Of a DNA stretch of 64,000 nt, positions 21,573 through 32,411 are shown one piece after another. A program made the translations under genes and the position numbers. Numbering within the stretch: position 1 is the first letter of the stretch; the number at the start of each line of letters is the position of its first letter. Source of the stretch: Nemophila menziesii (lineage: Eukaryota; Streptophyta; Magnoliopsida; Boraginales; Hydrophyllaceae). The notes under the pieces are model-generated. The model was given only the letters and a program-made list of their open reading frames with translations. It did no database searches and had not been told where the DNA came from. The DNA lies in NCBI GenBank assembly GCA_029959085.1, contig JARWIR010000002.1:35055733-35119732 (forward strand), in the 5' to 3' direction.

Positions 21573-23158
21573 ATGGAGAATATCAATCTTCAGAATCAAC
21601 AAAATAATGGACAAGGCCAACTAGACGTAAATGGCCAACCAATAGCGCCACCAGGCATTATTCCTCAAGTTCAACCACTAAATCCTAATCATCAAGTTCA
21701 GATAGTAATGAATCAAGATCCATGGTTCGTTAATGGTCCACCAGAAGCTCCATTTCGTGCTCCTGCTCTAGGAGTAGGTGCCCCAGATATTAATGTTCCG
21801 AGATTTCGTCCAGATTCGGGTATGTTAGCTCAATTCCAAAATTTTGGAAATTTTCGTGGTAGTCCAGGAGAAGATCCTATCCGAGCTGTACAAAAATTCA
21901 AGCAGATATGTGATTCTTACATCACACAAGGGGTTTCAAGAGAACAACTGTATTATGTTGCGTTTCGATTTTTTGTCATTGATGGAGCAAGTGAATGGCA
22001 CGTTACACAAGATCCTACGAAGATAACAAATTGGGACCAATTAGAAACTGCTTTCTTTGACAGGTATTACCCAAGTAACATGAGGTTAGATGATCAACTT
22101 GAATTAACACATTTCCGTCAAGAGTATGATGAGACTTTGGGTAAGAGTTGGACAAGATTTCAGATGTGTTTACGAAGAGTTCCCGATCATGGCTTTACAG
22201 AACAACAACAACTAAAAATATTTTACAAAGGTCTTGATGGGACTTCGAGAGAGAAATTGGATTTGTTATGTGGTGCAGGGTTTCTTCAAGTTCAACCCGA
22301 TCATGCTAAAATCATTTTGGAAAGAACAGTCAAGAATGAAGTTGGGTGGACTTCGGTGAGAACCCCGGTTAAAGGAGTGAATAATGTTAATATCGAAGAA
22401 AAATTTGCTACGCTTGAAAATAAGATTCAAACTACTATAGAGCAACAATTGAAACAGCTTACACTAGCTGTGAAAGAGGGATTTTTGGGTAAGACGGTAG
22501 TTGTGCAAGCTGCACAAGAGGTTTATATGTGTTCGATTTGCAGAGTAGATGATCATGATGAGGAAAATTGTCCGAATAACCAAGAGCATGTGATGTTTGT
22601 GTCCAATTGAGGTAACTTTAATTCAAGTGGTAATGGATATCAGCCTAACAGAAACCATCCTGGGTTTCAATACTCGAATCCTAATGGGGCAGCCAATCCT
22701 ACATATGCGTATCAGTCGCGTCCCCAAGGTAATAACTACAATCCAAGACCACACAATAATTATCAAGGAGGAAAGAATCAGGGTAATTATGTACAAAGAC
22801 AAGCTCCTCAAAATACTTACGATGAAACATTGAACCAAAAAGCTTTACCTGCCCATCCACAAGAAGGAGTAGTTACCCTTCAGAAACCGTTGAAAGTTTA
22901 ATTTCTCTTCAGACACAAGCTATGGAACGTCAACAAGCGTCTGAAGAAAATATGAAATTAATGCAGAATCAAATGGAGCAATTTGCAAAACAGCTGAATC
23001 AGCGTCCACAAGGGCAACTCCCTAGTGACACAGAAAATCCGAGACAACATGAAGATTGTAAAGCTGTTACACTAAGAAGTGGTAAGAACCTCCCTCCACC
23101 TCCTTTTTCATGTTATGAAAGAGAAAGAAGTTCCAAGAAAAGAGAAGGAAGTGAGTGA
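21573..23158 (+). pseudogene. Gag (element I)
   Basis: ATG at 21573, 240 bp after the PBS. Residues 1-60 are N/Q/P-rich. About 85-265 form the capsid-type gag domain (QKFKQICDSYITQ, NWDQLETAFFDRYYP, WTRFQMCLRRVPDHG). A zinc knuckle CSICRVDDHDEENC (CX2CX4HX4C) is at residues 320-333. A TGA at 22608-22610 cuts the frame; it then stays open to 22901, and a shift near 22885 moves it to the frame of 22922-23158 (coiled coil EENMKLMQNQMEQFAKQ). A second shift near 23100 returns to the first frame and leads into pol. Gag and pol were thus once one continuous frame. Confidence 0.9.
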
Positions 23159-26100
23159 GAAAGAAAAAGAAAAAGATGTAGAAATTGAAGAAATAGAGAG
23201 GCCAATTGAAAGTCCAAAGAAGAAAGATGATATTGTCACTAATCGACCTCCACCACCATTTCCATCTCGAGTTCAAAAAAAGGGTGATTTGGCCGAGTTT
23301 TCAAAATTCTTTAATAGAGTGAAGGGCCTAAGTATTAATATTCCGTTACTAGAGGCGATTCGAGATATTCCTAAGTATACAAAGTTTTTGAAGAGGGCCC
23401 TCACTAACAAAAGGCCTTATTGTGATAATGAGATGATTGGTCTTCCTAAAGAGTGTAGTGCGATTTGCCAGAGTAAATTACCTCCAAAGTTAGTGGATCA
23501 TGGGAGTTTCACGATTCCGATATTGATTGGAGAAGAATGGAAAGGAAAAGCGCTATGCGATTTGGGTGCAAGCATCAATTTGATGCCCAAATCAATCTTT
23601 GATAAGCTAAAAATTGAAAAAGCAAGACCTACTTCTATGGTCTTGCAAATGGTGGACAGGTCTCTCGCACATCCAGAAGGCCGAATTGAAGATGTCCTCG
23701 TTAAGGCAGGTACACTTATATTTCCTGTTGATTTCGTTATCCTTGAATACGACGCGGATAGGAATGTCCCCATTATTTTGGGAAGACCATTTCTAGCAAC
23801 GGGGCGTACTTTGATTGATGTAGAGAATGGGGAATTAACAATGAGGATACAAGAAGAGGAGGTCAAATTCAATGTATTTCGAGCTATGAAATTTCCAGAT
23901 TCTCAAGAAGATTGTTTCCGCATGGATGTAGTTGAGCAGGCATCGCAAGAGGTATTTGATTGTTTTAATTATGATGATATTTTGCAGGCCGCTTTAATAT
24001 TAGACTTACCTGAGATGATGGAAGAGCTAGCTGAAACAGTTGCAGCTCTGAATTCTGAAAATCCAAAGTATAGGCGTCTTGCCTATGAACCTGTGAGAGA
24101 ACCAGGGGAGATTGTTCCTAAAAAGAAGCCTTCAATTGAATCTCCTCCGGAATTAGAAGAAAGACCGTTACCATCACACTTGAGGTATGCGTATTTAGGT
24201 ACTAATGAAACTCTACCTGTTATTGTTTCAGCTAATTTAACAGGTCCTCAAGAAGATAAACTGTTGCGTGTGTTGAGAGCCAACAAAGAGGCAATAGGTT
24301 GGACAATTGCTGACATCAAAGGCATTAGTCCCCCCTATTGTCAACACAAAATCATACTTGAAGATGACAACGCACGCTCAGTTGAAGGTCAAAGAAGATT
24401 AATGCCCGTTATGAAAGATGTAGTGAAGAAAGAGGTGATCAAACTTTTAGATGCGGGGATTATTTATCCCATCTCGAGCAGTGAATGGGTGAGTCCAGTT
24501 CAGTGTGTACCGAAGAAAGGAGGAATGACAACAGTTCTTAACGATAAAAATGAAGCGATTCCTTCAAGAACGGTAGTTGGTTGGAGAGTTTGCATGGATT
24601 ACAGAAAGCTGAACAAGGCCACCAGAAAAGATCATTTCCCTCTTCCATTCATTGATCAAATGTTAGATAAATTAGCCGGAAGAGAGTACTATTGCTTCTT
24701 GGATGGTTACTCCGGGTATAATCAGATTTACGTGGCTCCAGAAGATCAACATAAGACTACCTTTACATGCCCATTTGGTACTTTTGCATATCGCAGAATG
24801 CCATTTGGGTTGTGTAACGCTCCCGCTACTTTTCAAAGATGTATGATGGCCATCTTCTGGGATATGATCGACAATTTCCTTGAAGTGTTTATGGACGATT
24901 TCTCTGTATTTGGTGTTGATTTTGATAAATTTCTAGATAATTTGGAGAAAGTGTTAATCAGATGCAAAGAAACAGATTTGGTCTTAAACTGGGAGAAGTG
25001 TCATTTTATGGTTCGCGAAGGTATTGTTCTGGGTCACAAAGTTTCGAGTGCTGGGTTAGAGGTCGATAGAGCGAAGATAGAGGTAATTAAAACTCTTCCC
25101 CCTCCTGTTTCTGTTAAAGGGATAAGAAGTTTTCTTGGCCATGCTGGCTTTTATAGGCGATTTATTAAAGACTTTTCTAAAATTGCTAAACCGTTATGCA
25201 ACTTACTCGAAAAGGACTCCAAATTCCTTTTTGACGAAGCTTGTTTAGCGGCCTTCAAAGCAATCAAAGAAAAGCTTATTTCTGCCCCTATAGTATTACT
25301 TCCAGATTGGAATTTACCGTTTGAGTTTATGTGTCATGCGAGTGATTTGTGTATGGGAGCTGTATTAGGACAGAGAAAAGAGAAAGTTTTTCATTCGATT
25401 TATTATGATAGTAAAACTTTTAATGGCGCTCAAGTTAATTATACAGTTACAGAAAAGGAGTTGCTAGCAGTTGTGTATTCATTCGATAAGTTTCGCTCTT
25501 ATCTTCTGGGGGCAAAGGTTATTGTTTATACGGATCATTCAGCGATTCGATATCTTATGGAGAAGAAGGATGCTAAACCAAGGTTAATCAGATGGGTTTT
25601 ATTGCTTCAAGAGTTCGATTTAGAGATCAAGGATAGAAAAGGATGTGAGAATCAGGTTGCAGATCACCTATCACGTTTAGAGGGTTCAGAGATGAATAGT
25701 GGTACTGAAGCAGTTAGAGAAGAATTTCCTGATGAGAGATTATTTGTTGTTCGTGATTATGAAGCTCCGTGGTATGCAGATATTGCAAATTTAGTGGTAA
25801 GTGGTGTTTTTCCTGAAGGGTCTACTTATCAAGAAAGAAAGAGGTTAGCTCATCGCGCTAGACAGTTCTTTTGGGAGGATGCCTTCCTCTACAAAGTTTG
25901 TGCTGACCAAATGATACGAAGATGTGTAGCCAGAGAGGAATCTGAATCCATTATGGCTGGATGCCATGATTCACTCTATGGAGGACATTTCAAGGGAGAT
26001 AGAATTGCTGCTAAGGTATTCCAATCAGGTTTTTACTGGCCTCCTCTTGTTAAAGATTGTCATGAATATGTTAAGAGATGTACGAGATGCCAGTTTACCG

Positions 26101-27074
26101 GAAACATATCCAAGAGGGATGAGATTCCACGTAATAATGTGTTAGAAGTCGAAATATTCGATGTTTGGGGTATAGACTTTATGGGTCCTTTCGTTCCTTC
26201 AAATGGTAACCTCTACATCTTATTAGCTGTTGATTATGTGTCTAAGTGGGTAGAAGCGGTGGCTTTACCTACCAATGATTCACGAGTGGTGATTAAGTTC
26301 TTGAAATCCCATATTTTCACTAGACATGGCACACCTAGAGTGATTATTAGCGATGGAGGATCTCATTTCGTTAATAAATATCTGAAGACTGTTCTAGACA
26401 AGTATGGAGTAAGACACAGTGTATCTACTGCATATCATCCACAGTCCAATGGTCAAGCTGAAGTTTCGAATCGTGAAGTCAAGTCAATTCTAGAGAAAAC
26501 CGTTGGTCCTACAAGAAAAGATTGGTCAATGAAGTTAGATGATGTGTTGTGGGCTTATCGTACTGCGTTTAAGACTCCAGTTGGTGCATCTCCCTATCGT
26601 ATGGTGTATGGTAAGGCTTGTCACTTACCTCTTGAGCTTGAAATGGGTGCCTATTGGGCGATTGCGCAGTTAAACTTAGATCCTGTCTTAGCCGGAAAGA
26701 ATCGTATGATGAAGCTTAACGAACTTGACGAATTCCGATTGCATGCTTATGAAAATGCCAAACTGTACAAAGAAAACACGAAGAAATGGAATGACAATCG
26801 GATTCGTACAAAGAACTTTGAAGTGGGGCAAAGAGTATTGTAGTATAATTCAAAGTTCAGCAATTATCCGGGTAAGCTAAGATCTAAGTGGTCAGGTCCA
26901 TACATTGTGACCAAAGTTACACCTCATGGGGCGATAGAAATAGAACATCCGCTAGAGAACCGTACCTTCATGGTAAACGGTCACAGATTGAAGATATACC
27001 ATGGAGGTGAAGATACCAATCACTCGGAAGATCCACATCCCGGGAAGGTCATGTATCTCCTCGAAACTCCTTAG
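23079..27074 (+). pseudogene. pol: Pol polyprotein: protease, RT, RNase H, integrase (element I)
   Basis: The open frame is 23079-26843 (1254 codons). A TAG at 26841-26843 falls in QRVL-stop-YNSKF, after which the frame continues to a natural stop at 27074, adding the GPY/F tail. Domains: charged linker to ~60; protease with catalytic Asp 161 (LCDLGAS) and ILGRPF at ~233; RT from ~440 with [18 protein letters not shown] and catalytic FMDD (Asp 606/607); RNase H from ~750, where the first acidic residue is His 753 (MCHASD; N has MCDASD); integrase with an HHCC finger ([10 protein letters not shown]...CTRCQ) and DDE residues Asp1033, Asp1092, Glu1128 (D-35-E). It would copy RNA to DNA in the particle and insert it in the nucleus. 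The His and the stop predict a dead enzyme. Confidence 0.95.
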
Positions 27075-27089
27075 AAGCGTGAGGTAACC

Positions 27090-27106
27090 CGTCAAGCTTA
27101 ACGACG
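27090..27106 (+). other. Post-pol hairpin (element I)
   Basis: CGTC...GACG arms 16 bp after the pol stop, followed by GTTAAACAAA, as in B, H and O. Confidence 0.5.
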
Positions 27107-27309
27107 TTAAACAAAAACCAATTCTTTGTATATTAGTTGAGTTTTTGATTTTTCGCAATGTAGAATAGTTTGATTTTCGTAATTTTAGTGTTTATTAGTA
27201 AGAAATGAGGAAGGGTAGTTGTTTTTGATGATTTCAGGGGCAAAAAGGTCGAAAGTTTGGGGTCGAAAAGGTGAGAAACAAGAAAAAAAGGGGTGGTGTC
27301 CAGGAGCTA

Positions 27310-27809
27310 ACCGGGAACCCGGTTATCGTTGACCGGGAACCCGGTCAAACCGCTGATAACCCACCCTTGAAACGCAAGATGCTGCGTGCGGGTTCACGCC
27401 AGCGACACAAACCGGGAACCCGGTTGGCGCTGACCGGGAACCCGGTCACGGAGCTGGACTTTCTGACCCGGCGTATCGGGTCCTGCCATTTGTTGCGTCT
27501 TGTACTGCGTCACACCTCACGTCAGCGACGCTGACCGGGAACCCGGTCTGCTCTAACTGGGAACCCGGTTGACGAGAGGGTGCTCACTTACCCAGCGTCT
27601 TGAGATCCAGCCAAAAGTTGCGTCTTGAGGTAAAAAAAAACGCGTTTTCGCGCCGATACATCAACGCTGACCGGGAACCCGTTTTGCGTCTGTAGTATGG
27701 CGATTTTGGGATTTTTTACCTAATTTTCTAGCCTCTTCTGCAAGTTTTTACCATAAAACGCACCCATAGCCTCCCCACCTCCGAAAATCATCATTAGAAC
27801 CTATAAATA
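27310..27809 (+). promoter_or_regulatory. Three palindrome pairs, 22-bp phased, and TATA box: putative internal promoter (element I)
   Basis: ACCGGGAACCCGGT (ACCGGG/CCCGGT arms) begins at 27310/27332, 27411/27433 and 27534/27556 (one mismatch), each pair 22 bp apart with an 8-bp gap. A single copy with one mismatch is at 27670. TATAAATA at 27802-27809 precedes a C/A/T-rich leader of ~265 bp to the env-like ATG at 28075. The segment is GC-rich compared with its surroundings and rich in CG and CHG sites. Structure seen; function inferred. Confidence 0.6.
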
Positions 27810-28074
27810 CCATCTTATTCTACCCTCTTTCATCACAAAACCACAAAATCAACTCACCTCTTCTCCAAAATAACATCAAATCCTTAATTTTTCCCAAGAT
27901 TGTTCTTCATCTAATCCTTAAATTAAACCCAATTCTTGCTTCTCCCACACAAATTGAACACTACCCATCTCATATTCCACCTTGTTCCTTCATTCCAAAG
28001 CCTCAAAACATCAAAGTTCTAAACTTTTCTCTAGTTCTTCACTATTTGAAGTTTTGAGTTTGGGGTGGAAAGAG

Positions 28075-29394
28075 ATGACTAACAGAACCGGTGATTTCCG
28101 GAGAACTGCTCCTAGAAGAAAGACCACCATTGGTGGTACTCAAGAACAAGCTATTTAGATTCCTGATTCGCAGCCTAAACGAAAAACAGATGAAGTTAAG
28201 CTTGCTCCCAAGAGAAAAGAAATCACGGGTCAAAAGAGAAGACTAATTAATGAGCCAGAAATTGAAGATGACCATGAAGATGAGATTGAGAAAGACATTG
28301 AGGATGAAACTGAACAAGAAATTCCAGAAGTACCAATTCAACAGAAACCTTCGCGAAGAAAGATATGGGCCCAGAAGCCAAAAAGGGTTTTTACTTCATG
28401 GAATGACCAGGTTCGTGAAAGAATTGAATTTTTGAAATTTGGTGAACAGATGGACTTTCCTAAGAATATTATGAGTAGTGCTTATAAAGAATATGCTGTT
28501 GTTTGTGATAAGTTTGGTTGGAGAGAATTAAGAGAAAGGAAGCTTGAGTTTATTCCTACTTTTGTGCGAGAATTTTACGAAGGATTAGCTATTTCCCGTG
28601 AGGCAATTGAAATTCGCAAAAAGGTAGTTCCTTTCTCTATTGAGACTATTCGGAAATCTTTGAAATTACCCAACTTTACTGGTTCATGTCTGTTCCAAGA
28701 CACCCTTAATGACCCTTCTTTCGATTATGAATCCCTTTGGGGTACGGTGCTTGTTAATGGGGCTAGTCCAATCCCTGAAGGGGAGAGATATGTTGGACAA
28801 TTTTGCAGCAGTAATTTGACACCTAGTGCTAAGGTTTGGTCTCGATTCATAGTACCTACTTTCTTTGGAATTAAGCACACATCCGAGTTGAAGAAGGAGC
28901 ATATCATTTTTATTAAGTGTATTGTTGAGGAGAAATAGATGAATGTTGCTAAAATCATTTATGACACCATCATGGAATTCGCGAGAGCTCCCATGAAGTA
29001 GCAGAATCGTAAGTTTCCTTGTACTATTACTAAGTTGTGCCTAGACGCAAAGATTCAGCGTAGGAACGCAGAAGATGATGGTGTGACAGTTGGAGTGAGC
29101 ATGGCATTGACTACAATTCAGAATATCCATGATGACACAACACGAACTACGAGAACTACTAGAACTCCTCTATCAAAGAAAGCGAAGTCTGTTCCTGAGT
29201 TGGAATCAAAGATTCAGGTGTTGGAAGAGAATCAAGAGAAGATGATTGCTACCTTGGGAAACGTTACAAAATAATTGGACCTGCTTCGAAACTTGATCTT
29301 AGGCGTAAATACACTTCAAAACGCGATTTACAATGCTGTTACGCAAGACAGAGGTCTAGAACGCAACACCGTTAACCAGCCACGCGCTGCTTAA
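28075..29394 (+). pseudogene. Env-position ORF, ATHILA-ORF / plant-transposon-protein type (element I)
   Basis: ATG at 28075 follows TTTGAGTTTGGGGTGG. One frame runs to 29394 (~440 codons) with in-frame stops at 28156, 28936, 28999 and 29272. The N-terminal third is basic and acidic mixed (RRK, KRK and E/D runs). The middle (28432-28938) holds the conserved block KVWSRFIVPTFFG...KKEHIIFIKCIVEE, continuing to FPCTITKLCLDA. The C-terminus has a coiled coil (VPELESKIQVLEENQEKM). No signal peptide or transmembrane helix is visible, so a membrane envelope is unlikely. The charged, possibly nuclear character is compatible with a regulatory or packaging role, which is speculation. Family name is by recall. 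Confidence 0.78.
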
Positions 29395-30853
29395 GATACG
29401 TTTCCTAATCCTTCCTTTTAGTGTAGATTAGTTTAATCGCTTTATTGAGTCTATTCGAGTCGTGGGGACACGACTCATTTTTGAGTTTGGGGTGCGGTTC
29501 ATTGCCTCATCCCAGTTTTTATGTGCTATTTGTTTTTATTTGCTTTCAATAAAATAATTTTCGGAGTTGCGCTTGACTGTAGAAGATTTTAAATGTCCCT
29601 GTAAGCATACTTTTGATGAATTGATGATAGTAAATAGTGGACTTTAGGGATTTATATAAAACGCATTTAGAATTGCATGCAAACATAGGTAATTGATAGG
29701 AAAAATTAATGAACAATGCAAATGAAGTAAGCTTGTACTTAAGGAATATGTTTGGTGTGTAGAACGTGAAATCCTAGTTAGTAGAGAACCCACTTAGATA
29801 TTAACTAAAGACAAGCTATGTACGTAGGAAAATGATAGGGACAGTTCTTTGTTAGCCATTTGTAACCTTTTAGCCTTCTATCCCTTGTATTAATTATTAT
29901 CCGTCTTAGCCCACTTTTAAGCCTTTAGCCTTTTCTTTGTAGCCACGATATAAGCCATTATCCCTTAGATTATTAGGCATGACCATATGACCCGCACTTG
30001 AATCACAATCCTGAGACATGTCTCGAGCTTGAGTTTGGGGTGGCGGGCCCACTTATGGGAAATTTTATGGGTTGGGATTGATGTGCTTTGTGTTGTAGCA
30101 CAATTGCAGATGATATACACTTGTAACCCTTTGCCGGGAATGAGAAAAAATGAAAAAGAAAGAAAAAATAAAGAAATCGAAATCCCATTACAGTAGCTAA
30201 CCGGGAACCCGGTTTGCATCTGTACAAAAAAAAATTAAGAGAAAAAGAAAAGAAAAAGAAAAATACATATGAATAAACACCTGGCAAAGTGGAAATTCTC
30301 TGAAAAATCATCTTATCTATAGTGGGTAGACATGGGACGCTAAATTGTTGCGTATATGAGTGAGTGAGAACATCTTTTGAGCGTTAACTCAAGCTCGAGG
30401 ACATTGTTGATGGTAAGTGAGGAGAGAGCTAAAAGCTCACTTCAAATTTACCAAATATACATCCTCACCGTCCTTAAGCCACTATTAAAACCATAAAGAC
30501 CTCGTGATTCCTAAGTGCATAGTGAATTTATGATTCTGTTGATAGGGAATATACTAGGTGGAGCGTTCAAAGCGAGTTAGGATTGATGACCACCCTATAG
30601 CCATCATACAGATATGAGTACAAGTGTAACCTTCAAGCACTGCGACTTTAATTTTATGATTGAAATTATTTATGTTTGATGTTGCATTTTAGATGTATGT
30701 GTATATTAGTTTCTATAGTTTGCTATATGAGATTTATCTTAATACTTGCTTTAGGTATATTTGCTAGCTTCTATTTGTTTATACGTTTACTTCTATCCCT
30801 TGTTTTGTTTTGTTTTGCTTTGTCGGGACGACAAAGGTTTGAGTTGGGGGTCT
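29395..30853 (+). other. 3' untranslated region of element I: hairpin, two PPT-like runs, lone palindrome, true PPT
   Basis: Hairpin GAGTCGTGGGGACACGACTC (29457-29476, perfect 8-bp arms) is followed at once by GAGTTTGGGGTG (about 29483). A second GAGTTTGGGGTGGCGGG is near 30030. One more ACCGGGAACCCGGT stands alone at 30200-30213. The true PPT GAGTTGGGGGTCT is at 30841-30853. There is no gene; a short frame at 30676-30867 is not conserved. Confidence 0.75.
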
Positions 30854-32406
30854 TGATGTATCCTTAATTGTTCTTATTTTCGACCCTTAGGAGACATCAT
30901 TTTTGGTGTTTATTCGTTTATTTTGATAGACTTTTGGACTAAATATGCAATAATATGATTTTCCTCTTTTATTTCTAGCATTTTTAATTTATTAAGCTTT
31001 TGCGCGTAATATTGGTATTTTTAGTGAAAAGTTTACAGTTTTTGTATGTTAGCTAGAAGAGGAATTCAAGGAGAAAGTCAAAGATCGTGATATGAAGTCA
31101 AGACTTGAAGATAAATCCCGAAAAAATTATTTTTAGAGCTGAAACCAGGCCATAGATTGCTGATTTCGAGACTCTTAAGATATGATTTAGCCGCTGACCT
31201 TTGAAGATAAAACATTCCTTATCGAGTTACGGAACTTTAGCAACTGGAATCAAGTCAATCGGAGTCATAACGAAGCGGGAAAAGCCGTTTTAGTAAAGGT
31301 GTATCAGTAGTTACGGGATTTTAGGCTTAGAATTTGGGCTTGGACATTGATTAGTGTTTTACTCTTAGGTCCAAGCCCTAATCCGTTTTTCCACTTATAA
31401 AAGGAGCCTTTGACTTTATTTTCATAACAATTCACATTCCACAAGATTAAACATCAGAGAGAAGCAACAGAAGGAAAAAAGAAGAAGCTGCAAGAGCTGG
31501 AGAGGGTCTATATCTCCGTTCTCAGTCATTCCTATTCCGGAAATTAGGTTCTTTTGTCTTTAATTTTGTAAAACAATATGAATTCCATTTTATTTAATTT
31601 AGTTTTATTTTCAATCAATATGAGCTAAACACATTTTAGTGCTTGAGAATGCTATATGGGTAATTCCAAATCTTATCGAATTTCATATGTTGAATTTGGG
31701 TTTCTGTTAAATTAAATTAGATGTGTGTTTTACTCTTTTCGATAAAGTGAGAATATTTACTGTTTTTAGAGTCATGAACTAGGAACAGGTGTTAGTATCT
31801 AGGCTATTCCAATTAGTGGCAATTGGATCATCCTGACGGAGGGTTTAGATACAGGACTATTTATTCAATCTAGGATAGAAGCTATTGATTCTGACGAACT
31901 TAGCTAATTCTAGGGCCAAAGAGGTAATTAACTTAAACATCTAAAAGTGGATCATATTTACCCTGACGGGACTAGTGACACTCTAGGATAGCCTTATAGT
32001 CCACCCTGACGGGGGTATACGGAATTTAGAATCCCGACCATTGTAATTGACCAATTTAACCCTTAAACAGCATAGGTTATGAAATAGGATTAGGAAGACC
32101 TCTTGCGTTCTCAAGTGCTATCTTCTCATACTTGCGTTTTACATCATTTTACTTGCGTCTTAGCTTTTAATTGAAATTTCCATTTAGTCTTCATTTACTT
32201 AGCATTAATACAAAAATCAAATCAATCATTTTATCATATTTGCTTTCATAAGTGCAATCATTCATTAGTGGATAAGCATTGTAGTCAACCATCCCGTCCT
32301 TGGAACGAATCTGTATTATCACTATCATTACTTGGGACAACCGTACACTTGCGGTTGTGGTTCGATTATTTATTGCATTATTTTTAGAACACACAAAGGA
32401 CCACCA
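30854..32406 (+). repeat. 3' LTR of element I
   Basis: 1553 bp, TGATGTATCC...CCACCA, TATAAAA at 31396-31402. A ~9-bp deletion relative to the 5' LTR lies near 31145. Confidence 0.95.
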
Positions 32407-32411
32407 AGACG

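Larger units (their letters stand above)
19745..32406 (+). mobile_element. Element I: complete autonomous-type Athila, 12.66 kb
   Basis: Two LTRs (1564 and 1553 bp), tRNA-Asp-type PBS, gag, pro-RT-RH-IN, an internal palindrome region, an env-like ORF, a 3' region with PPT, and a perfect AGACG target duplication (19740-19744 / 32407-32411). Length and order fit the Athila lineage. The LTRs differ by a few percent including a ~9-bp deletion in the right one, so it is neither the newest nor the oldest insertion here. Gag-pol has a stop (22608), two opposite frameshifts (near 22885 and 23100) and a stop at 26841; the env-like ORF has several stops. It is inactive. Confidence 0.96.

Noticed and set aside
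22623..22838. Minus-strand ORFs antisense to gag/pol of I
   Set aside because: No motifs, and the plus strand is clearly coding by homology.
27310..27683. Regularly spaced repeats could suggest a CRISPR array
   Set aside because: Units are 14-bp palindromes in pairs with 8-bp gaps, not ~28-36-bp repeats with unique spacers; the setting is a plant retrotransposon.
28156..29274. Stops in the env-like ORF of I as uniform C-to-T methylation decay
   Set aside because: Comparison with B and J puts E or L codons, not Q, at some of these places, and stops in N align with G and Y codons, so a single deamination cause is not supported. Only the stops at 41600 (J), 52235 and 52322 (N) clearly fit.
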